Below are positions 1-8,476 of a stretch of 64,000 nt of DNA, one piece after another. The position numbers were made by a program, and so were the translations under genes. The stretch comes from Paenibacillus harenae DSM 16969 (GTDB lineage Bacteria; Bacillota; Bacilli; Paenibacillales; Paenibacillaceae). The stretch's first letter is position 1. Every line of letters starts with the position of its first letter. The stretch is taken from the NCBI RefSeq assembly GCF_000422465.1, contig NZ_AULV01000014.1, forward strand, positions 124,001 through 188,000. The letters run 5' to 3'. The notes beneath the pieces were generated by a model. It ran no database searches, had not been told where the DNA came from, and saw only the letters and a program-made list of their open reading frames with translations.

Positions 1-1446
1 CGCCAGCTTGCGCGGCTCCCGGGTACTCAGAATCCGGTTGAAGTAATCCTTCTCTCCCTCGGTCATCTTGGACGTCTTCAGCTTCGTATTGCCCCCATAC
101 GCAAACATGCCGCCGGCAAAACCGAAATCGGCATTCAACTGCTTCGCTGCCCCTTCGTTCATCCCGTTGTAATAAATATCCGAATGAAGCACAATGTTTC
201 CTTCTGCATCCTTGGTATAGGTTTCTCCTTCTACGCCCCATAAGCTGAGCGTCTGGCCTTCATTGGAATACCAGAACCAGTCGATGAAACGAAGCATCTT
301 GATGAATCCTTCTTCTCCCAGATCGTCGAGCGCGTTCTGACTGACCATAATGCCGTTCTCGAGCCTTGAGGTCTCGACCTGCTGCATGCCTTTCGGACCG
401 CCCGGTTGGACGATCATGTACAGCTCGCTGCCTTGATCCTGCATTTTGGATTTGAAATCCGCCAGCTGCTGGTAGTTCCCGTTAATGACGTAACTGTCGC
501 CCTTAAAGAACTTCGCTTGCGCGGTATCGTTTTCCTGCGTGAAGGATTCGGGATCCATAATACCGTCAGTTACTAACTTGTTGAAATAGCCCAGGTAGCT
601 CTTGAAATCCTCCGATGTGTCGGCGAACTGGAACTGCTGCTTCTCGTGATCGAAGGTTACGCCGTTCGACACGCCCCAACCGCCGGTTACGCCGTATTGA
701 ACGGCCGCAATATTAAGCGTGGATTCGCCCAGGAACTGGTCGGAGAAGACATACTTCGCGCCCGTATGTTCCTTGACCTTCTTCATCGCCTCGTAGAACT
801 CCTCGTACGTCCATTTCGCTTCTTGTCCGAGGACGTCTACGCCAGCCGCTTCGAATACGTCCTTGCGGATAATGTAGGAATAACCGCCGCCGGCGACTTC
901 CCACATGCCCGGAAGCACGTAATATTTGCCGTCTTCCTTCATCTTGGCCTTCAGATCCTCTTCCATCCCCCAATCCTTGACGGCCTTCATGTAGTTCGGC
1001 ATGTATTGCACCCAGTCGCTGACGGCCACGATTTGACCGGATGCGACGAACGCCGATTCATCGTACGTTTTAGGAATAATATAAGGGGCGTCGCCGCTGT
1101 TCACCAGCAACGATTTTTGATTCTCGTATTCTGTTCTTGCCGTAATGGACAAGTCGAAGCTTACATTCGTTTTTTCTTTAATGGCGCTCCATAGTCTCCA
1201 GTCCTCTTTATAAGGGTAATTCTCATGATCGCTGTACATCATGGAATAGGATACCGGTTCATTGGAGCGGAACGTCTGATCTTCGCCGAAGGCGTAATCC
1301 GCCGGCTTGTCTTCCGTGCCCGGGTTTTCCGATGGAGCGTTCGTGCTTTTGTTTGGAGCGTTGTCGTTTCCGGACGAACATGCCGCCATAAAAACGAGCA
1401 TCACAACCAGCAATACCGATACCGTTGCTTTACTGAATCTAATCAT
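1..1446 (-). CDS. extracellular solute-binding lipoprotein of a carbohydrate ABC transporter (partial)
   Basis: Reading the minus strand from an ATG at 1446, which follows AGGGAGG with 8 nt spacing, gives 482 open codons to the window edge, so the C-terminus is missing. The N-terminus is a lipoprotein signal: short basic start, hydrophobic core, then lipobox FMAAC followed by Ser/Asn/Pro-rich linker. The body has the large LplA/LipO-type architecture (family 1 solute-binding, about 500-560 residues), with motifs such as IIRKDVFEAAG and FIDWFWYSNEGQ that recur in Paenibacillus sugar-binding proteins. It lies 129 bp downstream of two LplB/LplC-type permeases on the same strand and is probably their substrate-binding subunit, anchored outside the membrane. 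Substrate is unknown; complex oligosaccharides are typical for the family. The family call is firm, the ligand is not. Confidence 0.9.
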   Translation of the reverse strand, partial: MIRFSKATVSVLLVVMLVFMAACSSGNDNAPNKSTNAPSENPGTEDKPADYAFGEDQTFRSNEPVSYSMMYSDHENYPYKEDWRLWSAIKEKTNVSFDLSITARTEYENQKSLLVNSGDAPYIIPKTYDESAFVASGQIVAVSDWVQYMPNYMKAVKDWGMEEDLKAKMKEDGKYYVLPGMWEVAGGGYSYIIRKDVFEAAGVDVLGQEAKWTYEEFYEAMKKVKEHTGAKYVFSDQFLGESTLNIAAVQYGVTGGWGVSNGVTFDHEKQQFQFADTSEDFKSYLGYFNKLVTDGIMDPESFTQENDTAQAKFFKGDSYVINGNYQQLADFKSKMQDQGSELYMIVQPGGPKGMQQVETSRLENGIMVSQNALDDLGEEGFIKMLRFIDWFWYSNEGQTLSLWGVEGETYTKDAEGNIVLHSDIYYNGMNEGAAKQLNADFGFAGGMFAYGGNTKLKTSKMTEGEKDYFNRILSTREPRKLA

Positions 1447-1489
1447 TGCTCTGCCTCCCTTATTGGTTGAAGCTTTCTTTGGTTTCGCC

Positions 1490-1529
1490 GAAACGGCTGC
1501 GTCCATAGAAGGACGCGTATAAGCGTTTC
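1490..1529 (-). promoter_or_regulatory. intercistronic stem-loop between permease and binding-protein genes
   Basis: Two nested stems, GAAACG/CGTTTC (1490-1495 with 1524-1529) and GCGTCC/GGACGC (1499-1504 with 1511-1516), with a 6-nt loop. No T-run follows on the minus strand. Position between permease and binding-protein genes suggests an mRNA-stabilising or partial-attenuation hairpin, as is common where the binding protein is needed in excess. This role is inferred. Confidence 0.4.
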
Positions 1530-1575
1530 TGCTTGTATATAACGGATTAGGCAGTTGCCTCACCGATTATATCGA

Positions 1576-2448
1576 TTAACCCTTTACGGCGCCGATCATC
1601 ATTCCTTGCACGAAATACCTCTGTACGAAAGGATACAGGCATATAATCGGCAGCGAAGTGAGCACCATGGCGGTCGACTTGACGCTTGCCGCGATTTGGC
1701 CGGTCTGCTCGGACGCAGCCCCGATTTCGGCCGGACTAACCGCATTGTCGATAATTTGCTTCAAATACAAGGCGATCGGCCACTTCTCCTTACTCTGCAA
1801 GAAGAGCGACGGTCCGAACCAGTTGTTCCACATGCCGACGATGACGAACAACGTGATCGTTGCCAGGATCGGTTTTGATAAAGGAATCGTGATCTTGGTG
1901 AAAATTCCGAATACGCCCAGGCCGTCGACGCGGCCCGCTTCCTCCAGTTCGTTCGGCAAATTGGCGAAAAACGTCTTCATCAGGATGACATTAAACGCGC
2001 TGATCGCCCCGGGGATGACAATGGCCCAGATCGTATCCCTCATGCCCAAGGTTTTAGCGACCAGGATGTAGTTCGGGATGAGTCCGCCGCCGAAATACAT
2101 CGTAAACAGCACGAACGGGATAAAAAATTTGTTAAGGCGCAGCTTCGCTTTGGAAAGAGGATAAGAAATCACGGCCGTCGCGCTTACCGCGATGAACGTG
2201 CCTAATACGGAGTACAGAATCGTATTGCCGTAGTAACGGAAGAAGTCGGGCTTGCTCAGGATGACTTCGTAGGTCTGGGTCGTGAACTCCACCGGAAAGA
2301 AGCTAACCTTCCCGGCATAGATGGCGGCCTCCGAACTGAAGGACTGCGCCACGAGATAGATGAACGGGTATAACGTGAAGAGGACGACCAGGATCATGAT
2401 GAATCCGTTTACAAGATTAAAACCGTTAAAGGATAAGGTTCGCTTCAT
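1576..2448 (-). CDS. carbohydrate ABC transporter permease, LplC-like
   Basis: This 290-residue integral membrane protein of the MalG/LplC type has about six hydrophobic segments, the first at roughly residues 12-34. The cytoplasmic EAA loop that docks on the ATPase is visible as EEAGRVDGLGVFGIF followed by TIPLSKP near residues 190-215. AAAGGAG sits upstream of the ATG at 2448. It starts 14 bp after the end of the partner permease at 2463, and the solute-binding gene follows, so the three form one transport operon. No ATPase gene is in the window, so a shared MsmX-type ATPase is expected, as is usual for this subfamily. Length and motifs are normal for the family. Confidence 0.93.
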   Translation of the reverse strand: MKRTLSFNGFNLVNGFIMILVVLFTLYPFIYLVAQSFSSEAAIYAGKVSFFPVEFTTQTYEVILSKPDFFRYYGNTILYSVLGTFIAVSATAVISYPLSKAKLRLNKFFIPFVLFTMYFGGGLIPNYILVAKTLGMRDTIWAIVIPGAISAFNVILMKTFFANLPNELEEAGRVDGLGVFGIFTKITIPLSKPILATITLFVIVGMWNNWFGPSLFLQSKEKWPIALYLKQIIDNAVSPAEIGAASEQTGQIAASVKSTAMVLTSLPIICLYPFVQRYFVQGMMIGAVKG

Positions 2449-2462
2449 AAATAGTCTCCTTT

Positions 2463-3398
2463 CTACCAGAGGCTTGATTTCGTCGTGCGCTTGGATATTT
2501 CATTCGCGATTGTCACTAATATGAGGCCGATGATGCCCTCGAACAAACCAACCGCTGTCGCATAGCTGAAGTTGCCTCCGGTAATGCCCATCCGGTAAAC
2601 GTAAGTGGAGATGACATCCGCCGTTTCATAGGTCAAAGGATTGTACAAGAGCAGGATTTTCTCGAAATTCGAGCCTAGAATGCTGCCGATGTCCAGGATC
2701 AAGAGCACCATGACCGTTGGCAGTATGCCTGGAATCGTGACATGCAAGGCCAGACGGAACCGGCTTGCTCCATCGATCCTCGCCGCTTCGTAGAGCTCCG
2801 TATTGATGGCGGTCATCGCCGCCAAATACAGAATCGTTCCCCATCCGAGGCTCTGCCAAATGCCCGAGGTGACGTAAATCGATGAGAACCATTCCGGCAA
2901 GGAAATGAACGAGGTCGGCTCGTGCCCGAGCCATGCCAAGAAGGCGTTAATGGGGCCGCTTAAGGAAACCATCTCCTTGACCATCCCCGCTACGATAACC
3001 ATCGAGATGAAATGCGGCAGGTACGATACCGTTTGCACGAATTTCTTCCACTTCATCCACCGTATTTCATTCAATAGCAGCGCGAAAATCAAGGTGAGCG
3101 GGAATTTGACCACAAGATAACTGACGCTTAACGTTAAATCATTGAAGAATGCCCGCCAGAAGGTCGGATCCTTCATGAACATCTCGAAGTACCTGAACCC
3201 GACCCAGTCGGATCCCAAAATATTCGGCCCTCCCCTATACTTCCGGAAGGCGATAATGTTGCCGATCATCGGCGCGTACTTGAAGATAATGAAGTAGATA
3301 ACGGGAATGATCAGGAATGAATACAGCTTCCATTCCTTTCTGACATGCTTCCATAGCGGGCTTGTATCTACAACATTGTCGTGCGCATGAGCTGCCAT
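2463..3398 (-). CDS. carbohydrate ABC transporter permease, LplB-like
   Basis: This 311-residue MalF/LplB-type permease has a basic N-terminal tail, then a first membrane segment at about residues 28-46 and five more. The EAA loop YEAARIDGASRFRLA with TIPGILP lies at about residues 205-235. It is first in the transport operon and is separated from the upstream solute-binding gene by a terminator. The start ATG at 3398 follows AAGGATG at about 10 nt. With the LplC-like partner it should form the heterodimeric membrane channel. Confidence 0.93.
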   Translation of the reverse strand: MAAHAHDNVVDTSPLWKHVRKEWKLYSFLIIPVIYFIIFKYAPMIGNIIAFRKYRGGPNILGSDWVGFRYFEMFMKDPTFWRAFFNDLTLSVSYLVVKFPLTLIFALLLNEIRWMKWKKFVQTVSYLPHFISMVIVAGMVKEMVSLSGPINAFLAWLGHEPTSFISLPEWFSSIYVTSGIWQSLGWGTILYLAAMTAINTELYEAARIDGASRFRLALHVTIPGILPTVMVLLILDIGSILGSNFEKILLLYNPLTYETADVISTYVYRMGITGGNFSYATAVGLFEGIIGLILVTIANEISKRTTKSSLW

Positions 3399-3591
3399 GC
3401 ATGATCACATCCTTACGAATTTTTGCCCTTGCCGCGATGCGGTTGCTTGCCCCATCAATGTACCTCCCGCGCCTCTCGGCTATCAATGTTCACTATCGAA
3501 CATGATGTACGATAACAAGAAAATGACGGGTGACAACTTGAAATCAAGGTTCAATTTCATGAAATCCAGCGTAAACGGCTGTCGTACCCAC
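3399..3591 (-). promoter_or_regulatory. upstream region of the permease operon
   Basis: About 190 bp between the terminator of the upstream unit and the LplB-like start. On the minus strand a TTGTCA / TATCGT pair with 16-nt spacing is a plausible sigma-A promoter. It is weak evidence, supported only by position after a terminator. No cre site was recognised. Confidence 0.35.
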
Positions 3592-3623
3592 AAAAAAAAG
3601 ACGACTTCCGGTTGACGGAAGTC
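3592..3623 (-). terminator. rho-independent terminator after solute-binding gene
   Basis: Read on the minus strand: GACTTCCG, loop TCAAC, CGGAAGTC, then GTCTTTTTTTT. The 8-bp perfect stem overlaps the stop codon of the gene ending at 3622. It separates the regulator/binding-protein unit from the permease operon. Confidence 0.9.
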
Positions 3624-5247
3624 ATCTGTTGATATAGCGCTCATATGCTTCTTGTTTTATTTCCAGTACCCGCCCGATTCCGAGCAGCCTCAGCTGCTTC
3701 ACCATCTCGTCGTAGGCCTCGATGGGATCGACGCCCAATATGATGCGAAGCTCCGCATCATTCACAAACCCGCTAATCCCGCCCATAAGCGCGGACAGCT
3801 CATTTGCTTCTTCCGTCGTCGGCGTAATGGGAGGCAGCAAGTAATTTTCGTGCTTCGTTTTTTTCCACACATCAAGGGCTTGGTTGGTCTCCTCAAACTT
3901 CCATATCAGCTGCGCGTCCCGTTGAATCATCGGATAGTTCGTTTGGTGCGCATACTGAAGCATGACTTGATCGCTTGATAACCCGTCGGGATTCGCGACG
4001 ACCAGATCCGTATACGTCGGCACGCCGTTCCCCATCGTATACGTTACGCCTTCGATGCCGTACGTATTCAGCAGGCTGCCTTCTTCCGAATAGGCGTAAT
4101 CCAGCCAGCGAACCGCCGCCTCTAAGTGCTTCGTGGTGGCCTTGATCGCTGCCGAGCTGGTCCCCGCATACGCGTTGTCCAGCTGCCCGAATTCCGGGAT
4201 CGCCCCTTGGATCAGCGTCGGATAGGGGGCGGCGACATATCGGGCAGCCGAGTCGTTCGACTGCGCCGCGAGGTTATATTTCTCGATGTAAGCATGCCAG
4301 CCGATCGTGGCGCCGCTTGTCCCGGAAGTCATCTTCTTATCCACGGTTTCCAGATCCAGGACGGCAAAATCTTTGTCGATCAATCCTTCCTTATACCACT
4401 GGCTCATCGTCGCCAAATAATCGCGATACCCCGGCTCCAAATAACCGTATGTGACCTTCCCGTCCTTGACGTAGAAATTGCCCATCACGCCGAACGCCCC
4501 CGCAAAACCAGCCGTGCGTTCGCCCAAGAACAAGGTTCGAAACGTCACCGGAGCGGAAGCTCCTTTCTTCTCCTTGAAAGCCTTCAACATTGCGTGCCAC
4601 TCGTCGATCGTCGCCGGGACGGCTAGTCCCAGCTCGTCCAGCCAATCCTTGCGAACAATCGGCCCGCCGTATACCCTGTCCGATTCGGCACGAATAAACG
4701 GAAACGCATAGTAGACGCCGCTGTCCGTCTTCACCATTTTATCGATATCCGGGTGCTGCTCCAGTACTCGCTTAAAGTTCGGCGCATACCGGTCGATGAC
4801 GTCGTTCAGAGGCAAAATGTATCCTTGCTCGATTGCCTTCTCCGGACCTCCCGGATATCCAAGCCAGTTATTCATAAAGATATCCGGCAAATTCCCCGAG
4901 GCCAGAAGATAACTGAATTTATTATCCTGCATAGGGACGCCGCCGAGATGCCGTATGGCGATACCCGTTCGTTTCTCGTATTCTTGGTCGATCGCCCCCC
5001 GGTTCGGCATCCCCATATCGGGAAATTCCGTCATTAGCGTTAGCTTGGCGGTTCCTTGCATCGGATACTCGAACGGCTTGCTGTCCGCTTCCGGACTATG
5101 CCGTTCCGAATTTGTTGTTTCCTTCGGGATATTCGCCTGCGTTCGTTCTTCTCCGCTATCCCCTCCGAAGCATCCGGATGCGAACAGGGCAAAGCCGATC
5201 ATCACGATCCGGCCTCTCCTCAGCCAACCGAACATTTGCGCTTTCAT
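3622..5247 (-). CDS. extracellular solute-binding lipoprotein, LipO/LplA-like
   Basis: This 541-residue lipoprotein starts at ATG 5247 after AAAGGAGG. The signal peptide ends in lipobox FASGC (around residue 26), followed by a polar linker. The body is of the large carbohydrate-binding family (DUF3502/family 1 type). It lies 42 bp downstream of the membrane-bound AraC-type regulator and ends in a strong terminator, so the two make a transcription unit separate from the permeases. Two binding proteins around one permease pair suggests either two ligands, or that this one works as a ligand-presenting partner of the regulator. That role is inferred from order only. Confidence 0.9.
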   Translation of the reverse strand: MKAQMFGWLRRGRIVMIGFALFASGCFGGDSGEERTQANIPKETTNSERHSPEADSKPFEYPMQGTAKLTLMTEFPDMGMPNRGAIDQEYEKRTGIAIRHLGGVPMQDNKFSYLLASGNLPDIFMNNWLGYPGGPEKAIEQGYILPLNDVIDRYAPNFKRVLEQHPDIDKMVKTDSGVYYAFPFIRAESDRVYGGPIVRKDWLDELGLAVPATIDEWHAMLKAFKEKKGASAPVTFRTLFLGERTAGFAGAFGVMGNFYVKDGKVTYGYLEPGYRDYLATMSQWYKEGLIDKDFAVLDLETVDKKMTSGTSGATIGWHAYIEKYNLAAQSNDSAARYVAAPYPTLIQGAIPEFGQLDNAYAGTSSAAIKATTKHLEAAVRWLDYAYSEEGSLLNTYGIEGVTYTMGNGVPTYTDLVVANPDGLSSDQVMLQYAHQTNYPMIQRDAQLIWKFEETNQALDVWKKTKHENYLLPPITPTTEEANELSALMGGISGFVNDAELRIILGVDPIEAYDEMVKQLRLLGIGRVLEIKQEAYERYINR

Positions 5248-5289
5248 GGCAAACGGCCTCCTTTCTCTTCTTGCCCGCTTCCGCGAACG

Positions 5290-7566
5290 TCAATGAATCG
5301 TTTTATATTTCCCGGGCGTAATCCCTTCGTATTTCTTGAATACGCGAATAAAGGCATGGCCGCTCGCGAAGCCGACCCTAGACGCCGTGTCGTCGATGCT
5401 CGCCCCTTCAAGCAACAGCGCCTTGGCGGCTTCAACGCGGGTCTGGCTAATATAATCGTGCAGCCCTCGATCCGTGTGCTCGCGGAATAGCCGGGATATA
5501 TATTGCGGCGACAGACGGAAGTGGTCGCCGATCATCGACACGCTCAAGTTCGTATCGCTGTAGTTCCCTCGCACGAATTCGGCCACTTTATCTCCGATCC
5601 CGATACTCGTCTGGACGGCCAGCTTGCTTCGAAGCACGCCGAATACCCGGTCTAATATTTCCAGAAGCTCTTGATGAAACTCCGTCTTCGTGGAGCAAGA
5701 CAGAAGTCTCTTAAGCGGTCGCCATTCATCCCACGCGATACCGGCTTGCTCCTGATCGGGAATCGTCTTGATCAGCGTCGTCGCTACGTCAAGCAAGACA
5801 CATTTCGCGATTTCCAGCGACGATTGTCTTTGGAACGCCTGGTTCACGACGTCGTCGATCATCTGCTTCGCTTTGTCGAACTCGTCGGCCTTCAAGAAAT
5901 TGATCAGAACCATCTGGTCGTTCACCGTGAAGAAATAACTGCTTTCGCTCGGCTTCACGTCTCCGTACCAGATTAACATCCCTTCCCCTAGCACCATGCG
6001 GTACTCTTGAGCTTCCAGCGCCTGCAGGAACGCTTGGTGCACGCCGTCCAAGCCGGTTTGCAGATCGCTCCCCGCCGTTGTGAACCGCAGCTTATAGCGG
6101 GCTGTGATGAATTCGGATGACTGAGCCAGGGCGTCCTCCATATCCTCCTTCCACAGCTCCTCTCGATCCGGATCGACGTTCACGACCGCCGAAAGCGTAC
6201 CGTCCACATCCGCGAAATGAATCGTTAAGCGGTCGCCGATCACATCGCCCAGAATATTGGACACGATAAACTGCGATATATCCAGCAGCTTAACCTCGCC
6301 CTCGACGCTCTCGATATAAAATAGCAGCACCGCGAAACGGTCGGATGTCCAGGCCAAATGATGCGCCTTTGACAGCTCCGCGAGCGGTACGTTCCGATCC
6401 GCCTGACCTTTCAATAGCCTTCCTAAATAGTAGTTCTGCAAAACCCGAAGCTGCTGATCGTGTTTATTGCTCATGTCGTCCCGCTCGCGAATCGTCTCAA
6501 GCACGCTTCTCTGTATGAACGAATACTCGTCCAAGTCGGCTCCGGCCCCCTGCAGCGGACTCCTGGAGAAGACGCTCACAAGCTGCTTGACCGGGTCATA
6601 GTTTTTGCGTGAAAAATAATAAATGACCGCTCCGCCGATCGCAACGCAAAGCAGAAGTCCGAGCACATTCATCGTCTGGATGTCCCTTGCGCGTTCCCAG
6701 AAAACGTCCGTCGGGAATACGCTCACATACTTCCACCCCGTTGTATCGGACGACTCGATCGTAATCATCGACTCCGTTCCCTGGAAAGTACCGGTGAACG
6801 TACCCGTCCCGCGGTCTTTCCACTCATGGTCAGACGAAGATACCGGCAGCGCTTCTCCGGCATTCTGAAACAGGATTTGGTCGTTCGCATCCATAATGAA
6901 CACTCGCCCTTGTTCGACCCAGTCGATATTTTCAAGCATCGTCCGGATCTTCTCGATATTGAGCGGAAATAACATCGTCCCCGCCGGGCCGTCTCCCGCT
7001 TGCATCGGGAACGACCGGATGTAGGAAGGCGTGCTCGTGCTTTTTCCTTGATTCTCAACCGGCAGCAGCACGTACCGCCCCGGCTGCTCTGTCTTCATCA
7101 AGTCAAGCCAGTCCTCGTAGGCGAATTTGTCCGTCTCGTGTTTGATCTCGAAAAACATCCGCTCCTCTACATACGTCTCGCTCGAGAGCACCGCCTGGCG
7201 AACATTCGAATAGATGTATATGCCTTTAATGAAATCATTCGTGGACAGCAGTTTGTTCAGTTCCCGTTTCGTTTTATAAATAAGGTAAGCGCTTTCTTCC
7301 GAAGGATCGTTTAACAGCTCCCGGACATCCGAATGAATCGACAATTGCGCGGCCAGACTCTCCGTCTGAAGCAGCTCCCCGTCTACAATATATCTGACTT
7401 GCTGCAGCATCGCACTGCTCGCCCGTTCGATCTCGTATTCCACGATTCCTCTTGTCTGGCTATAGATAATCACGCTAAGTATAACGGGTATGAACAAAAT
7501 AACGGCGTACGAAACCATCCACCGGAAAGCCACGCTTCGCGTAAAGTTACCTTTTCCCCAATGCAA
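5290..7566 (-). CDS. membrane-anchored AraC-family transcriptional regulator with extracellular sensor
   Basis: This 758-residue protein has a membrane segment at about residues 16-36, an extracytoplasmic region of about 250 residues with Cache-like character, and a second membrane segment at about residues 300-320. A cytoplasmic linker follows, and the last 95 residues carry a double helix-turn-helix of AraC type (LSPQYISRLFREH and ASRVGFASGHAFIRVFKKYEG). Such proteins sense a ligand outside the cell and activate nearby sugar ABC genes without a phosphorelay. It is the first gene of the block and is followed after 42 bp by a solute-binding gene. Target promoters were not identified. Architecture and family are clear. 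Confidence 0.92.
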   Translation of the reverse strand: MHWGKGNFTRSVAFRWMVSYAVILFIPVILSVIIYSQTRGIVEYEIERASSAMLQQVRYIVDGELLQTESLAAQLSIHSDVRELLNDPSEESAYLIYKTKRELNKLLSTNDFIKGIYIYSNVRQAVLSSETYVEERMFFEIKHETDKFAYEDWLDLMKTEQPGRYVLLPVENQGKSTSTPSYIRSFPMQAGDGPAGTMLFPLNIEKIRTMLENIDWVEQGRVFIMDANDQILFQNAGEALPVSSSDHEWKDRGTGTFTGTFQGTESMITIESSDTTGWKYVSVFPTDVFWERARDIQTMNVLGLLLCVAIGGAVIYYFSRKNYDPVKQLVSVFSRSPLQGAGADLDEYSFIQRSVLETIRERDDMSNKHDQQLRVLQNYYLGRLLKGQADRNVPLAELSKAHHLAWTSDRFAVLLFYIESVEGEVKLLDISQFIVSNILGDVIGDRLTIHFADVDGTLSAVVNVDPDREELWKEDMEDALAQSSEFITARYKLRFTTAGSDLQTGLDGVHQAFLQALEAQEYRMVLGEGMLIWYGDVKPSESSYFFTVNDQMVLINFLKADEFDKAKQMIDDVVNQAFQRQSSLEIAKCVLLDVATTLIKTIPDQEQAGIAWDEWRPLKRLLSCSTKTEFHQELLEILDRVFGVLRSKLAVQTSIGIGDKVAEFVRGNYSDTNLSVSMIGDHFRLSPQYISRLFREHTDRGLHDYISQTRVEAAKALLLEGASIDDTASRVGFASGHAFIRVFKKYEGITPGKYKTIH

Positions 7567-8017
7567 AACAACTTCCCCCTTACCGCTTTCTCGATGTACA
7601 AATTCAATAGTAGCACGAAACCTCCCGGCACTTCATATGTACAAATTGGTACCCCGATGTACAGTTTGTAAACTCGCCTGCTATTCCGGCCGCATCGGCC
7701 GCTTTTGCTTCGCATCGATCGGCCTGTCTATCGCACATGCAGCGAGAACACACTCTGCCAAGGTCCATGTGATGAGATGACTGGCTTGCTTGTTCTAATA
7801 AGGATTAAGTGAAACTAACCGATTAGCCTCATTTTAGGGCAGTTGAACTACTAATGCGGGATAGCGCATCGCTGGCAGCGATTAGGTCAGGGGTGAGGGT
7901 CCCCCTCGGCTCAAAGCATAGAGGTGTGATCGGGTGAACGGTTATATCTCTGTGCTTTTGGGTACCCCGAAGGGTGAAATCCCGGTTTGAATCCCGGTTA
8001 CAGGGAATATAGTTTTT
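7567..8017. other. intergenic region with several possible RNA hairpins, no gene
   Basis: No credible ORF was found. The stretch 7868-7958 holds several consecutive stems: ATCGCTG/CAGCGAT (7868-7882), GAGGG/CCCTC (7895-7907) and an 11-bp stem AAAGCATAGAG pairing with CTCTGTGCTTT (7913-7958, one mismatch, 24-nt loop). GGGTACCC (7960-7967) and a direct repeat CCCGGTTTGAAT-CCCGG (7981-7997) follow. This density of pairing suggests a structured RNA or a repeat remnant, but it matches no riboswitch or tRNA consensus that I know. The promoter of the regulator ending at 5290 should lie near its 7567 end. Confidence 0.4.
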
Positions 8018-8202
8018 CTAATGGTTGCCATTACCGTTAATTCGCCGATTTGAGACTCTTTCAAGATTTAACGGTTGTCATAGATGCTATTTCCTTGTTT
8101 TCTAATGAGTTGGGCTAATGGCAGCACAGATAGCGGTGATTATAACCGTTAGGTTTTCAAGAACGGCTTTTTGGGGCGAATAGCGATGGTGGCAACCGTT
8201 AG
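8018..8202. repeat. 185-bp nested palindrome made of 50-bp units
   Basis: Four related motifs sit in mirror order. CTAATGGTTGCCATTACCG starts at 8018 and TTAACGGTTGTCATAGATGC starts at 8068, both on plus. The minus-strand motifs CTAACGGTTATAATCACCGC begin at 8152 and CTAACGGTTGCCACCATCGC at 8202. Both direct spacings are exactly 50 bp, so the element is symmetric about 8110. The outer 28 bp match as imperfect terminal inverted repeats. It has no coding capacity and no visible target-site duplication. It resembles a MITE or REP-like fold-back element. The right edge at 8202 is where the truncated gene at 8199-8297 loses its reading frame. Confidence 0.7.
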
Positions 8203-8297
8203 ACCATCTTCACAACGGCCTCGTGCGGCGTCCCTACCAGCTGCTTTATCTCCTCAAGCGATTGAACCAAGTGATCCCGAACGACTAGTTTATCCAT
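8199..8297 (-). pseudogene. N-terminal remnant of a pyridoxamine 5'-phosphate oxidase-family gene
   Basis: An ATG at 8297, with GGAGGAG 6 nt upstream, opens only 32 codons. The product MDKLVVRDHL...VGTPHEAVVKMV resembles the first 30 residues of PPOX-family flavin-binding proteins, which usually continue with a KVI..LD.HCR segment for about 200 residues. Here the TAA stop is supplied by the edge of the palindromic repeat (8202), so the gene appears cut off by that element or by a deletion at it. The intact Shine-Dalgarno and start argue for a once functional gene. The family match is from memory of the N-terminal signature and is moderate. Confidence 0.5.
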
Positions 8298-8476
8298 CTT
8301 AGTCTCCTCCATCTTTTGATTTAATTGATAACACCGGCGTGCCCTGATTTTCGCTAGACTCCATGATTCAGAAAAAATTCCTTTTGACGTTTCGACGTGT
8401 TGGAACACGTAGGAGTAGATTTTCAAATAAATGGATAAAGTAACAACAACATACAGAAAACTGAAAGGTATTTCAT

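Noticed and set aside
7981..7997. tRNA T-arm-like sequence GGTTTGAATCC
   Set aside because: The flanking stem has a central C-C mismatch, and no acceptor, D or anticodon arms can be drawn around it.
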